Positions 33,276 to 42,697 of a stretch of DNA of 64,000 nt are shown here, piece by piece (the stretch's first letter is position 1; the number at the start of each line of letters is the position of its first letter). Position numbers and translations under genes: made by a program. The notes under the pieces are model-generated. The model was not told the origin of the DNA. It saw only the letters and a program-made list of their open reading frames with translations, and did not search any database. The DNA is from DASRJX01 sp035649235 (GTDB taxonomy: Bacteria; Acidobacteriota; Polarisedimenticolia; Gp22-AA2), in the NCBI GenBank assembly GCA_035649235.1, contig DASRJX010000119.1, forward strand, positions 1 to 64,000, given 5' to 3'.

Positions 33276-34410
33276 GCGAAGCAGGAGCCTTCGCCGGGCC
33301 TACGACTTCGCCTTTCAGCCCGGTCGGCCCTCCGTAGCGCTCGTCGAACAGCCGCCCCCACACGGTGCGGCGGAAGCGGGCGATGCGCGCGCGGCCGACG
33401 GTCGGATACCAGAGGAGGTCGTGGTAGATGTTCGAGGCCAGAGGAGCCCAGACGACGAGCGGCGAGTGGAGTGCTATGTGCTCCAGGAAGCGCAGCGGTC
33501 CCAGCCGCAGCATCTGGTCCCCCCAGATCACCAGCGACCGGCTGACCTTGAAGTGGAGGTTCATCCCCGACACGTCGTCCCCCACCACCTCGATGCCTGC
33601 CGGATCGGCGACGCCCAGGCCGCGATCGTGGCACATGCGGAGATACGGGATCGTGAGCGGGTCGAAGCCCATGAGGCGCGCCGCGACGGCGTCGATCGCC
33701 ACCGAGTCGGCCCCCGCCAGGATGACGTTCCCCTCCACCGGCACCATGGTGCGCGGACCGGCGCCGTCGCCGCACACCGTGCCGTCCATGACCGCGAAGA
33801 TCCCGGGGTGCAGCTCCCGCTGCATGAGCATCAGGTCGACCAGCACCTCGTGCATGTACTTGTGGGCGTAATGCCGGACCTCCTTGAGGAGGCCGCCGAA
33901 GGCGTTCTTGACCGCCCCCGTCGTCGTGGCGTGACCGTGCGTCTTGACCGTCGGGAAATGCAGGATGTTCTTCCCGGGGTAGATGGCGGGGATCTCGATC
34001 CCCTCCGGGAAGATTTCGTTCAGGCGCATGAGCTTCGTCTTGAACCGGTAGACCGTCCACGCCGCCTCGTGCAGGGCCGTGAAACGCAGGCCGTGCCGTT
34101 CCAGGATCGGCAGCCAGCGGTTGTTGGCGGCCCCCTTCCAGGGGTCGGTCACGACCGTCTTGTTCTCCACCGGCAGCAGGTGCTGACGATCGAACCCCTG
34201 CTCGAGGAGCCCCTGAAGCACCCCCTCGAGCTGCCACGGCTGCGACGAGCACGCGGGGTAGTACTTGGTCCAGGAGAGATTGAGCTTGAGGAGGGTGGGG
34301 ATGGACGGATCGAGGGCCGGCCGGAGACCCGCGAGGCGCAGGAGACGTCCGTAGTCCCCGAGGACGGTCCCCGGCGTCGTCTTGAGAACCGCGATGCGCG
34401 GGCGTGTCAC
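33268..34410 (-). CDS. DUF362 domain protein
   Basis: A 380-residue protein that matches the DUF362 pattern: LLKLNLSWTKYYPACSS, ILHFPTVKTHGHATTTGAVKN, NAFGGL, and GADSVAIDAVAARLMGF. The family is often near iron-sulfur or glycan genes; its biochemical activity is not established. No 4Fe-4S ferredoxin domain is fused here. The start is GTG at 34410. It is first in a two-gene operon with the TMTC-like protein. The 194-bp divergent gap 34411-34604 contains a TAGAAT at 34544-34549 but no convincing -35. Confidence 0.78.
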   Translation of the reverse strand: MTRPRIAVLKTTPGTVLGDYGRLLRLAGLRPALDPSIPTLLKLNLSWTKYYPACSSQPWQLEGVLQGLLEQGFDRQHLLPVENKTVVTDPWKGAANNRWLPILERHGLRFTALHEAAWTVYRFKTKLMRLNEIFPEGIEIPAIYPGKNILHFPTVKTHGHATTTGAVKNAFGGLLKEVRHYAHKYMHEVLVDLMLMQRELHPGIFAVMDGTVCGDGAGPRTMVPVEGNVILAGADSVAIDAVAARLMGFDPLTIPYLRMCHDRGLGVADPAGIEVVGDDVSGMNLHFKVSRSLVIWGDQMLRLGPLRFLEHIALHSPLVVWAPLASNIYHDLLWYPTVGRARIARFRRTVWGRLFDERYGGPTGLKGEVVGPAKAPASHA

Positions 34411-34604
34411 GATCAGCCCCCCCCTGCGCGCCGGCCGCTCCGGCGCTCGGGCGCATTATAGGTCGCGCCCCCGGCGCGCGCCAAAGAGGCGTGCCGGTCC
34501 CTCCAGTCAGGCGACGGCCCTGGTGGGAAGAGCGTCGTCGGCCTTAGAATGGACTTCGGTTTCCGCTCTCAGGACGGTGGTCCGGACTCACAAGGAGGTG
34601 GCCC

Positions 34605-34994
34605 GTGAACAGAAGGCTTCACCGAACGCGGATGGCCGTGCTGACGGCGGTGGTGCTGGCGCTCGGCCTCCTGTGTCCCCCGCCGCAGGCGGCCGCACCT
34701 GCCAAAGCCGCGGTCGACGTGACCTATTACTTCCTTCCGGGCTGAATGGTGTGCGCGAAGCTGAAGCCCGCCGTGAGCGGGCTCGAGAAGGAGTTCCCCG
34801 GACAAGTGAAGGCCCACAACGTGGACGCTTCCACCCCCGAGGCGAAGCAGGCGCTCCAAGAACTCGGCTTCAAGAGCCACGGTCTGGTGATCCGATCCGC
34901 CGACGGCAAGGTGCTCCACAAGCAGCCGGACCACACGGTCGATCTGGAGAAGGCCCGCGAAGCCCTCAAGGAGATCCTGAAGCCCTCGGCCTGA
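34605..34994 (+). CDS. Exported thioredoxin-like selenoprotein with U-x-x-C motif, UGA at codon 47
   Basis: Read through the in-frame TGA at 34743-34745, this gives a 129-residue protein. GTG start at 34605 follows AAGGAGG (34592-34598). The N-terminus is a signal peptide (about 1-31, LTAVVLALGLLCPPPQAA). The mature part has the first beta strand VDVTYYFLPG, then U47-M-V-C50 (selenol-thiol pair like the thioredoxin CxxC), an alpha helix KLKPAVSGLEKEF, and beta-alpha elements VKAHNVDASTPEAKQALQEL and HGLVIRSADGKVL. No decay follows the UGA. The ATG right after it (34746) has no SD and would lose the signal and first strand. A GU-loop hairpin lies 19 nt downstream. I recognise no named selenoprotein family. 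Confidence 0.85.
34765..34783 (+). promoter_or_regulatory. Bacterial SECIS-like hairpin for the UxxC selenoprotein
   Basis: AGCCCGC (34765-34771) pairs perfectly with GCGGGCT (34777-34783) around CGTGA. The loop contains GU, and lies 27 nt beyond the UGA. This fits the spacing and loop rule of bacterial SECIS elements, but the loop is 5 nt and differs from the peroxiredoxin one. Confidence 0.68.
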
Positions 34995-35049
34995 GGATCC
35001 TCCGCCTGATGGTCGACGACATCCCCGCCGACAACGAACGAGCGCTGCC

Positions 35050-35517
35050 TCAGTGCGATCGCGGCTCGAGGCGCGACACCAGGACCTGGTCGAGCGACAG
35101 GGGACCGGCGCCTGCGACGCCCAGCCAGACGAAGAGCACGATGTACAGGTACTCGACGAAACCGAAGAGGCTGGCGATCCCCTGGTAGTCCTCCCGGCGC
35201 GCCGTCACGATGGCCACGATCATCGTGACGATGAGCGGCACGCAGGCAAGCCGCGTGAACAGGCCGACCAGGAGGAGGGTGCCGCACACGAGCTCGGCCC
35301 CCGCGGCGAGAGGCGCCTGGAACTCCGGCACCGGGATCCGCAGCTCCCGGAAATACGACACGATGTCGGGGAGGTGGTTCACCTTCCCCCAGCCGGCCTG
35401 CAGGAACAACCAGCCGACCGTGATGCGCGCCAGGGCGGGCGGCAGCCACGACAGAATCCCGGCCACGTTGAGAACGAATCGCCGCACCGCCACTGCTCCG
35501 CTCATGAGTCCGTGCAT
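35050..35517 (-). CDS. DoxX family membrane protein
   Basis: A 155-residue protein with four hydrophobic helices. The pattern ALARITVGWLFLQAGWGKVNH and LAAGAELVCGTLLLVGLFTRL is the DoxX/DoxD family signature. Family members associate with quinone/thiosulfate or superoxide-detoxifying membrane systems. Two start candidates exist, GTG at 35520 and ATG at 35517; AAGGAGG of the upstream gene tail fits the ATG. It directly follows the glycoside hydrolase on the same strand with a 10-bp gap. Convergent with the selenoprotein gene. Confidence 0.88.
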   Translation of the reverse strand: MHGLMSGAVAVRRFVLNVAGILSWLPPALARITVGWLFLQAGWGKVNHLPDIVSYFRELRIPVPEFQAPLAAGAELVCGTLLLVGLFTRLACVPLIVTMIVAIVTARREDYQGIASLFGFVEYLYIVLFVWLGVAGAGPLSLDQVLVSRLEPRSH

Positions 35518-35527
35518 CACTCCTCCT

Positions 35528-38233
35528 TCAGCGCGACTTCCCCAGCTCCTGCAGGAGCCGTCCCGCGAGGGCCGTCCAGCCGGTCTGGTGGCTGGCGCCG
35601 ACGCCCCGCCCGGTGTCGGCGTGGAAGTACTCGTAGAAGAGCACCAGGTCCTTGAAGTGCGGGTCGTCCGCGTACCGTGCCTCGTCGCCGTGGCAGGGGC
35701 GGCGGCCGTCGCGGCCGGGCAGGAAGATCGACGCCAGCCTGCGGCGCAGCTCGTCGGCCACCTCCTGGAGGTCCATCAACCGCCCGGAGCCAACCGGACA
35801 CTCGACGCGCAGGCTGTCGCCGTAGAAATGGTGGTAGCGCTCCAGCGCCTCGATCAGGAGGTAGTTGACGGGGAACCAGATCGGCCCCCGCCAATTGGAG
35901 TTGCCGCCGAACAGGCCGGTGTCGGACTCGGCCGGCGTGTAGTCGACGCGGTGCTCGGTGCCGTCGATCCGGAGGACGAAGGGATGTCGCTCGTGCACCC
36001 GAGACAGCGAGCGGATCCCGAACGGCGAGAGGAACTCGTTCTCGTCGAGCACGTAGCGGAGCACCCGCAGCAACCGCTCTCGCGAGGTGATGGCCAGTAG
36101 CAGGTGCTCGTGGCCGCCGCCCATCGGCACGATGTGCGAGATCTGCTTCGCCAGATCGACGCGGTTCCGGATGAACCAGTCGAGTCGCTTCTTGAAGCCC
36201 GGCAGCCTCCCGACGTGCTCCATCTCCAGTACGCTCACCGCGAACAGCGGGATGAGGCCGACGAGCGAGCGGACGCGGATCGGATGGCTCCGGCCGTCGA
36301 CGTGCAGCTGGTCGTAGTAGAAGCCGTCCTCCTCGTCCCACAGCCCCATGCCGCCGAGGTTGTTCATCGCGTCGGCGATCGCCACGAAGTGCTCGAAGAA
36401 CTTCGATGCCATGTCCTCCGTGGCGGGGTTGTCGCGCGACAGCTCGAGCGCCATCGCCAGCATGGTGGCGGCGTAGGACGCCATCCATGCGGTGCCGTCC
36501 GCCTGCTCCAGACGGCCGCCGGTCGGCAGCGGCCGGCTGCGATCGAAGACGCCGATGTTGTCGAGGCCCAGGAACCCGCCCGAGAAGAGGTGGTTCCCCT
36601 CCTCGTCCTTGCGGTTCACCCACCAGGTGAAGTTGATCAGGAGCTTCTGGAAGCAGCGCGACAGGAACGCCCGATCCCGTCCGCCGCGCGGCCCGGTCAT
36701 CTTGTACGTGCGCCAGCAGGCCCAGGCGTGGACCGGTGGATTGACGTCGCCGAACGCGAACTCGTACGCCGGCAGCTGCCCGTTCGGGTGCATGTACCAC
36801 TCTCGCAGGAACAGCACGAGCTGTTCCTTGGCGAACTGCGGATCGAGGGTCGCGAGCGGGATCATGTGGAAGGCGAGATCCCACGCCGCGTACCAGGGAT
36901 ACTCCCACTTGTCCGGCATCGAGATGACGTCCCGGTTGAACAGATGCCCCCAGTCGGAGTTCCTTCCGAGCCGCCGCGCCTGAGGCGGCGGCGGTTGCGC
37001 CGGGTCCCCTTCGAGCCAGTCGCGCACCACGTAGTGGAAGAACTGCTTGCTCCAGAGCAGCCCGGCGTACGCCTGCCGCGCCACCTGCTTCTCCTCGGCC
37101 GTGAGCGCCGCCGGCAGCCGTCCGGCGTAGAACGCGTCCGCCTCCGCGCGGCGCTCCGCCACGATCCGGTCGAACGCGGCCGGCCCACGGCTCGGCGCCC
37201 GGGGTGCCGCCTGGCCCGGCCGGCCCGCTTTGGCGAGTCGCAGCCGGATGGTCGCGGTGCCGCCCGCGGGGATGACGAACCGGTGGAGGAACGCCGCCTT
37301 GGTACCACTCCGCGCCGGGTTGACCGCGTCCCGGCGGCCGCGCACCACGTACTCGTGGAAGGCGTCCTTGACGAACGGCGTGCCATTCGGCGCGCCATAG
37401 AGGCGCTCCGCATTGGTCTCGTTCTCGGTGAATAGCGGTTCGGGACCCCTCCCGTCCGGACTGGCGCCGTCCGCGGGGCCGGCGGCGGCGAGCGTGAAGG
37501 TTCCGAGCGTGACGTGCCGCGCCAGCAGGGCGCCGCCCCGGTCGAGCTCGATCCCGGGCTTCTCCCAGTAACCCTCCCCCGTGCGCCCCCACGACCAGGT
37601 GTTCCGGAACCAGAGGGTCGGCAGGACCGTGATCGGCGCGGGCTCGGGTCCGCGATTGGAGATCCGCAGCACGATCAGGATGTCGTCCGGCCCGGCCTTG
37701 GCATACTCCGCCAGGACGTCGAAGTAGCGGCCGCCGTCGAAGGCACCGCCGTCGGCGAGCTCGAACTCGCGATCGCGCTTGCCGCGGCGCGCGTTCTCTT
37801 CCAGGAGGCGGCGGTAGGGAAACTCCGTCTGGGGGTACTTATAGAGCGCCGTCATGTAGGAGTGCGTCGGGGTGGCCTCGAGGTAGTAGTAGCACTCCTT
37901 CACGTCCTCGCCGTGGTTCCCCTCCGGGCCGGTGAGGCCGAACAGCCGCTCCTTGAGGATCGGATCGCGCCCGTTCCACAGCGCGATCGCGAAGCACAGG
38001 CGGCACTCCCGATCGGTGATCCCGAGGAGGCCGTCCTCGCCCCAGCGGTACGCCCGGCTGCGCGCGTGTTCGTGGGGGAAGTAGCTCCAGCACTCGCCGC
38101 CGGCGGAATAGTCCTCGCGCACGGTGCCCCACTGGCGCTCGGCCAGGTACGGGCCCCAGCGCTTCCAGTTGGCGCGACGCGCGGCGTCCTCGGCGAGGCG
38201 GGCCTCCTCGGCGGTCGGGCTCTTCTGGCTCAT
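35528..38233 (-). CDS. MGH1-type/GH63-like glycoside hydrolase
   Basis: A 901-residue cytoplasmic-looking enzyme without signal peptide. It has an N-terminal beta-sandwich and an (alpha/alpha)6 barrel (about 400-880). Characteristic blocks are [50 protein letters not shown], and [19 protein letters not shown]. These occur in the MGH1-like glycoside hydrolase family (GH63-related, mannosylglycerate hydrolase/yeast YMR196W type). General acid and base are probably in the DxxF/GFLGLDN and SNWRGP blocks. Substrate unknown. The ATG at 38233 is used; a 34-residue Arg-rich extension upstream is not. The neighbours include no trehalose or glucosylglycerate synthase. Confidence 0.82.
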   Translation of the reverse strand: MSQKSPTAEEARLAEDAARRANWKRWGPYLAERQWGTVREDYSAGGECWSYFPHEHARSRAYRWGEDGLLGITDRECRLCFAIALWNGRDPILKERLFGLTGPEGNHGEDVKECYYYLEATPTHSYMTALYKYPQTEFPYRRLLEENARRGKRDREFELADGGAFDGGRYFDVLAEYAKAGPDDILIVLRISNRGPEPAPITVLPTLWFRNTWSWGRTGEGYWEKPGIELDRGGALLARHVTLGTFTLAAAGPADGASPDGRGPEPLFTENETNAERLYGAPNGTPFVKDAFHEYVVRGRRDAVNPARSGTKAAFLHRFVIPAGGTATIRLRLAKAGRPGQAAPRAPSRGPAAFDRIVAERRAEADAFYAGRLPAALTAEEKQVARQAYAGLLWSKQFFHYVVRDWLEGDPAQPPPPQARRLGRNSDWGHLFNRDVISMPDKWEYPWYAAWDLAFHMIPLATLDPQFAKEQLVLFLREWYMHPNGQLPAYEFAFGDVNPPVHAWACWRTYKMTGPRGGRDRAFLSRCFQKLLINFTWWVNRKDEEGNHLFSGGFLGLDNIGVFDRSRPLPTGGRLEQADGTAWMASYAATMLAMALELSRDNPATEDMASKFFEHFVAIADAMNNLGGMGLWDEEDGFYYDQLHVDGRSHPIRVRSLVGLIPLFAVSVLEMEHVGRLPGFKKRLDWFIRNRVDLAKQISHIVPMGGGHEHLLLAITSRERLLRVLRYVLDENEFLSPFGIRSLSRVHERHPFVLRIDGTEHRVDYTPAESDTGLFGGNSNWRGPIWFPVNYLLIEALERYHHFYGDSLRVECPVGSGRLMDLQEVADELRRRLASIFLPGRDGRRPCHGDEARYADDPHFKDLVLFYEYFHADTGRGVGASHQTGWTALAGRLLQELGKSR

Positions 38234-38433
38234 GCGCGGGATTATGCGACGGATCGGCGTCGGCGATCTCCGTGGCGACCGAGACCGACCTCGTCGAGGA
38301 GGGATTGACGGACGGGACCTCGCCGGGCGTAGCATGCAACGTGCCCCGCCTGCGCCTGCGCGGCGTCCTCACGGAGATGGCCCTGGCGCCCGGCACGGGA
38401 CCGGGCGCTGCCCAGAATCCAGGGAACGCAGAC

Positions 38434-39990
38434 GTGAGGCGCTGCGCCGCGATCGCGGTCCTGATCCTGATCCTCGCGACCGCCTACCTGCTGGCGGCGA
38501 GCCGGGCGGCCGGAGAGCCGGGCCTGCCGCTCGACGACTCCTGGATCCACGCGCGCATCGCCCGCAACCTCGTGGAGGGGAACGGCTTCGCCTTCAACCC
38601 CGGAGAGACCGCCGCGGCCTCGAGCGCGCCGCTCTGGACCCTGCTCCTGGCCGTGCCGGCGGCGCTCCGGCTGCCGTTCCCCTGGGCCTCGTACGTGGCG
38701 GGGATCGCGTCGGCCATGGCACTCGCGCTCGTGGCCCGCCATCTGGCGGAGCGGGTCACGGGGGACCCGAAGGCAGGTCTTCTGTGCGCCGTCCTGGTGA
38801 TCGGCAGCCATCCTTTCCCGTGGTCGGTCGTGTCCGGCATGGAGTCTCCGCTCGCCGCGGCGCTGGTGCTCGGGACGATCCTGTGCGCGGCCTCGGGATC
38901 CCTCCGCCTGGCGCTCGGCCTCGCGGCGGCCGCGGGCCTGACGCGACCCGAGATGGCGCTTCTGCCTATGCTCGTTCTGGCGGACCATCTGGTGCGGGAT
39001 CGCTCCTGGTCGCCCCGGAGTCTCGTCGGGCCGGCGCTCGGGGCGACCGCGGCCGCCGCGGCGCCGTTCCTGTGCAACCGGCTCCTGACCGGCCGGTGGG
39101 TGTTCGGGTCGTTCGCGGCGAAGGTGGGCCGTCACGGCGTCCTCGCGGCGCTTGCGGAAGGGCGGGCCGATCTCCTGCCGGCGATTGCCTTGGCCAACCT
39201 GCCGCTCTATCTCGGCCCCCTGCTCGAGTCGCTGCTGCGGGACAACGGCGTCCTGCTGCTGCTGGCGCCCGTCGGGTTCCTGCGCCTGTCCCGGGGCGAG
39301 CGCCGGACGCACCTGCCCTGGATGGTCGGGATCCTGCTGCCGTGCGCCGTGGCGGTCCTGGCGCCGTTCGGCGGGCCGGCGTTTCACGAGCAGCGCTACG
39401 TGGCCCCGATCGTGGCCGTGTACCTGGTGGCAGGCTGCGCCGGTCTCTTCACCCTCTTCCGGCGCCCGGGCCGGGAGAGAGTCCTGGTCGTGGCCATGGT
39501 GGCGGCCACCGGGCTGTCCGCCTGGGGGGCGGGGCAGGGACTGCGGCGCTATGCTCTCGAGGTGAAGAACGTGACCGAGATGCAGGTCCGCATCGGGCGC
39601 TGGCTCGCTCCGCGCACGGCGGGACAGGAGCCGATCGCGACCAACGACATCGGCGCGATCGGCTTCTTCACCCGCGCGACGATCCTCGACCTCACGGGCC
39701 TCGCCTCGCCCGAGGCGATGCCGTACCTGCGCCGCGCGGCCCCGCCTGGAGGTGTGAACCGCGGCTGGAACGGCGCGAGCGAGGCCGGGCTCCTGGAGTT
39801 CCTGAGGGCCCGGAAGCCGGCCTACGTCGCCCTCTTCCCCTCCTGGTACCCCAGCCCGGAATTCCGCCGGAGTCTCGGAGAGGAAGTGTTCCGCGTCGAC
39901 CTCGAAGACAACCTGATCTGCGGGGATCGAACGATGATCGTGTATCGCCCCGCCTGGCAGGCGGCGGCCGGGTCTTGTCCCGGTCTACGG
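38434..39990 (+). CDS. Polytopic membrane glycosyltransferase-like protein, 3' end unresolved
   Basis: About 519 residues of genuine coding sequence with roughly ten helices. The N-terminal loop LPLDDSWIHARIARNLVEGN and FNPGETAAASSAPLW match GT-C enzymes that begin with a DD/DS motif. The C-terminal soluble region includes NDIGAIGFFTRATILDLTGL, common in bacterial GT-C proteins. GTG at 38434 sits just before the first helix and follows AGGGA; ATG at 38377 or a GTG at 38272 are alternatives. The frame is not closed near 39990 but stays open to 41148, antisense through the UbiA and XdhC genes. That extension is not believable protein, so the true end (or a frameshift) is uncertain. Confidence 0.65.
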
Positions 39991-40893
39991 CGCGACGGTG
40001 GGACTCGCCACGTAGAGCAGGAGGACCACCGTGATGCCCCACAGCGCCACGTTCAGCAGCAGCGGGAGGTCCGTCAGGAGGGCCTGCGTCGGGCTGCTCC
40101 CCTCCCCTCTCTGATGGACGAGGTAGAGGTAGCGGAAGATGCCGTACAGGACGAACGGCACGGTCAGGTAGAGGTAGGGGGTCCGGAGTCGCATCTCCAC
40201 CTCGGGGGAGATGGTGTAGAACATGTAAGCGACGACCGTCGACGCCGTGACGACGCCGATCATCTGATCGAGGAACGCCACCGAGTACTCCCGGAGGATG
40301 CTGCGATGCCCGTGGGCGTCCGCCAGCGTCTCGAGCTCCTGACGCCGCTTGCAGAAGGCCAGGAACAACGACAGGAGGATGGTGCACATGATGAGCCAGG
40401 TGGAGATCGGCACGTCGATGATGAGACCGCCGCCGATGGCCCGGAGCACGAAGCCGGCGCTGATCACCATGACATCGATGATGACAACCTCCTTCAGCCA
40501 GAAGGAATACACCAGGTTCAGCGCCGCGTACGCCAGCAGGACCGCTCCGAACGGCGGCGACAGCGCGAAGCCGGCCATGAGCGACAGGCTGGACAGGACG
40601 ACCGCGGCGACCGTGGCGGGCACGATCGACAGCGCGCCGGAGGCGATCGGCCGGCGGGCCTTGGCGGGGTGCTTGCGGTCGCGCTCGGCGTCGAACAGAT
40701 CGTTGACGATGTAGACCGCGCCGCTGATGGCGCAGAACAGCAGAAACCCCAGGATCGCGTTCCGGCAGGCGTGCGGGATCAGGAGGCTGCGCGAGAAGAG
40801 CAGGGCCGCGAAGACGACGAGGTTCTTGATCCACTGCCGCGGGCGCATCGACAGCGCCACGCCGACGAGCGTCCCTCCCGGCCGACGCCGCAT
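39985..40893 (-). CDS. UbiA-family prenyltransferase, decaprenyl-phosphate phosphoribosyltransferase-like
   Basis: A 302-residue polytopic protein with eight to nine helices. The conserved blocks are LSMRPRQWIKNLVVFAAL, NDLFDAERDRKHPAKARRPI (first Asp-rich motif) and a second aspartate region near VIIDVMVISAGFVLRAIGG. The RPRQWIKN start and HPxKxxRPIASG stretch are those of decaprenyl-phosphate phosphoribosyltransferases that make ribosyl-phosphate lipid carriers for arabinan synthesis. A quinone/heme prenyltransferase is less likely. The ATG shares one base with the XdhC stop, so the genes are coupled. It is the last gene of the greA operon; no DprE genes are seen. Confidence 0.82.
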   Translation of the reverse strand: MRRRPGGTLVGVALSMRPRQWIKNLVVFAALLFSRSLLIPHACRNAILGFLLFCAISGAVYIVNDLFDAERDRKHPAKARRPIASGALSIVPATVAAVVLSSLSLMAGFALSPPFGAVLLAYAALNLVYSFWLKEVVIIDVMVISAGFVLRAIGGGLIIDVPISTWLIMCTILLSLFLAFCKRRQELETLADAHGHRSILREYSVAFLDQMIGVVTASTVVAYMFYTISPEVEMRLRTPYLYLTVPFVLYGIFRYLYLVHQRGEGSSPTQALLTDLPLLLNVALWGITVVLLLYVASPTVAP

Positions 40894-41735
40894 CAGGCGG
40901 GGAGCCGGCGGGCCCTGCGGCGCGGGAAGAGCGCCAGCCCCCTGAGCGCCTCGCTGGCCGCACCGCCGCGCCGCACGGCGATCATCTCCGCCGCGATGCT
41001 GACGGCGATCTCGTCCGGCGTCTCGGCGGCGATCGGCAGCCCGATCGGAGCCCGCAACGTATCCAGCGCCTCCCGGGGCGTCCCCATCTCGAGGGCCCGG
41101 GCCACCACGGTTTTCACCTTGCGCCGGCTGCCGATCAGCCCGACGTAGGCGGCTCCGCGCCCCACGGCGTGACGGACGGCCTCGAGATCGGTCTCGTGGC
41201 AGCGGGTCACGATGGCGACGTACGCTCCCTCGGGAACGGGAGGCAGGCCGTCCTTGAACTGGGCTCCGGCGCGCACGCGGGTCACCGCGGCAGGAAAGCG
41301 ACTCTCCTTGAGCTCCCGCTCGCGATCGTCGACGACGGACACCAGGAACCCGAGGCGGACGGCAAGGCGGGCCAGGGCGCGGCCCACGTGACCGGCGCCG
41401 TAGATGAAGAGGGGCGGCGCCGGGGCGATGACCTCCACCAGCACCCGGACGGCGCCGCCACACACCATGCCGGTGGAGCCCTCACCGTGCCGGGTGAACC
41501 GGTACTCCTTCTCGAACCCCGCGCCGCGCCGCAACGCCTCCCTGGCGTCGCCGATGACGAGCGCCTCGAAGGCTCCGCCGCCGATGCTGAAGGCGGTGGA
41601 GCCGTCGGCGCCGATCAGCATCTTCGCGCCGATGTCCCGCGGCGCGGAGCCCTGCCGGTGGATGACGGTGGCGATCGCCACCGCCCGGCCGGCGCGCAGC
41701 CAGCGTCCCACCCGCTCGTAGAAGGGCAGGCTCAT
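40893..41735 (-). CDS. XdhC/CoxI family molybdenum-enzyme maturation protein
   Basis: A 280-residue protein of the XdhC/CoxI family. N-terminal region VAIATVIHRQGSAPRDIGAKM with GAFEALVIGDAREALR is the XdhC_CoxI domain. A Rossmann-like C-terminal part starts at LFIYGAGHVGRALARLAVRLGF and ends AAYVGLIGSRRKVKTVVARAL. These proteins insert sulfurated Mo cofactor into xanthine or CO dehydrogenases. No Mo hydroxylase is in the window, so its client is elsewhere. ATG at 41735 overlaps the stop of the HEAT lipoprotein gene (ATGA at 41732). Confidence 0.88.
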   Translation of the reverse strand: MSLPFYERVGRWLRAGRAVAIATVIHRQGSAPRDIGAKMLIGADGSTAFSIGGGAFEALVIGDAREALRRGAGFEKEYRFTRHGEGSTGMVCGGAVRVLVEVIAPAPPLFIYGAGHVGRALARLAVRLGFLVSVVDDRERELKESRFPAAVTRVRAGAQFKDGLPPVPEGAYVAIVTRCHETDLEAVRHAVGRGAAYVGLIGSRRKVKTVVARALEMGTPREALDTLRAPIGLPIAAETPDEIAVSIAAEMIAVRRGGAASEALRGLALFPRRRARRLPA

Positions 41736-42697
41736 CTCGGCGGTGTGGCGGCGTGGTTTCTGGCCCACCAGCGTTGCCAGGGCTCCGGCTTCGTACCCAG
41801 CGACTGGCCGGTGATGCGGGCGAGGGTCTCCGCCGCCGAGTCTCGCGCCGGCCCTTGAGCATCCTTCAGCCGGTCGATCAGGTACGGCACCAGAGCCGGA
41901 TCGTTGAGGCGCGAGAGCGCGCTGTAGGCGCTGGCGCGCAGTTCCGGAGCCGGATCGCTTTCGCCCATCGAGCGCAGGAGCGCGCGGGTGGCCTCGTCGT
42001 CTCGTCCGGCGAGAGAGGTGATGACGTCGGAGCGCACCTCCATGGCGGGGTGCTGCACGAGCCGGCCCAGTGCTGTGACGGCCTCCGGTTCCTGGAACTG
42101 CCCCAGGGCCTGCACGGCCGCGCGCGCGACGGCGAGCTCGGGATGGCGGGCGGCCTTCTCCAGGAACGGGATTCCGGCGGGATCTCCCAGGGCGCCGACC
42201 GCGAAGCACGTACCCTCGAGGAGATCGGCCGGGCGGTTCTCTTCCACGCCGGCGAGCAGGACGCCGAGCGCAGCCGGATCGCCGCCACCCCTGTGGATCA
42301 GGTTGGCCACCAGGATCCGGCTGTCGCTCAGCTCCCTGGCGGGCCTGACCCGGATCGGGTTGTAAGGGAGCATGACCCGGCGGCCGACCGCGAGCTGGGC
42401 CCGGAGCGCCTCGCGGGCCCCGGGCTGCGGCATGCGCGCCAACTGGATGATCGAAGTCGCACGGTTGAGGGGGACCTTGCTGTCGAGGCCGCGAACGAAA
42501 ACGGCGTAACCCCCGGACTCGACGATGGACTCGATCTTGTCCGCCGCCTCCTGGCGGGCCTCCACGTCCTCACTGCCGAGCGCCGCAAAGAGCGCGTCGG
42601 CGTTCTCGGCCGGGGCGCAGCCCCCAAGCAGCGCGGCCGTCGCCAGGGCGACGAGCGCAGCGCATCCGCGACCGACGGGCCGATCGGGAGTCCTCAC
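41732..42697 (-). CDS. HEAT-repeat lipoprotein
   Basis: A 321-residue lipoprotein. Signal with lipobox ALLGGCAPA (Cys about 23). The mature part is helical HEAT repeats, for example AAVQALGQFQEPEAVTALGR, VRSDVITSLAGRDDEATRAL and LRASAYSALSRLNDPALVPY, about six repeats. Such scaffolds bind partner proteins; no enzyme motif is present. The GTG start overlaps the greA stop (GTGA at 42694-42697) with AAGGAGGAG just upstream. Confidence 0.8.
   Translation of the reverse strand: MRTPDRPVGRGCAALVALATAALLGGCAPAENADALFAALGSEDVEARQEAADKIESIVESGGYAVFVRGLDSKVPLNRATSIIQLARMPQPGAREALRAQLAVGRRVMLPYNPIRVRPARELSDSRILVANLIHRGGGDPAALGVLLAGVEENRPADLLEGTCFAVGALGDPAGIPFLEKAARHPELAVARAAVQALGQFQEPEAVTALGRLVQHPAMEVRSDVITSLAGRDDEATRALLRSMGESDPAPELRASAYSALSRLNDPALVPYLIDRLKDAQGPARDSAAETLARITGQSLGTKPEPWQRWWARNHAATPPR

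Noticed and set aside
34746..34994. Independent 82-residue protein from ATG 34746
   Set aside because: No SD before it, and the first beta strand and signal peptide are encoded in frame upstream of the TGA.
38124..40034. A 636-codon plus-strand frame overlapping the GT-C gene in another frame
   Set aside because: The protein is Arg/Gly/Pro-rich with no helices, while the overlapping frame has clear membrane segments. Kept only as evidence that a frameshift could give a stop at 40034.
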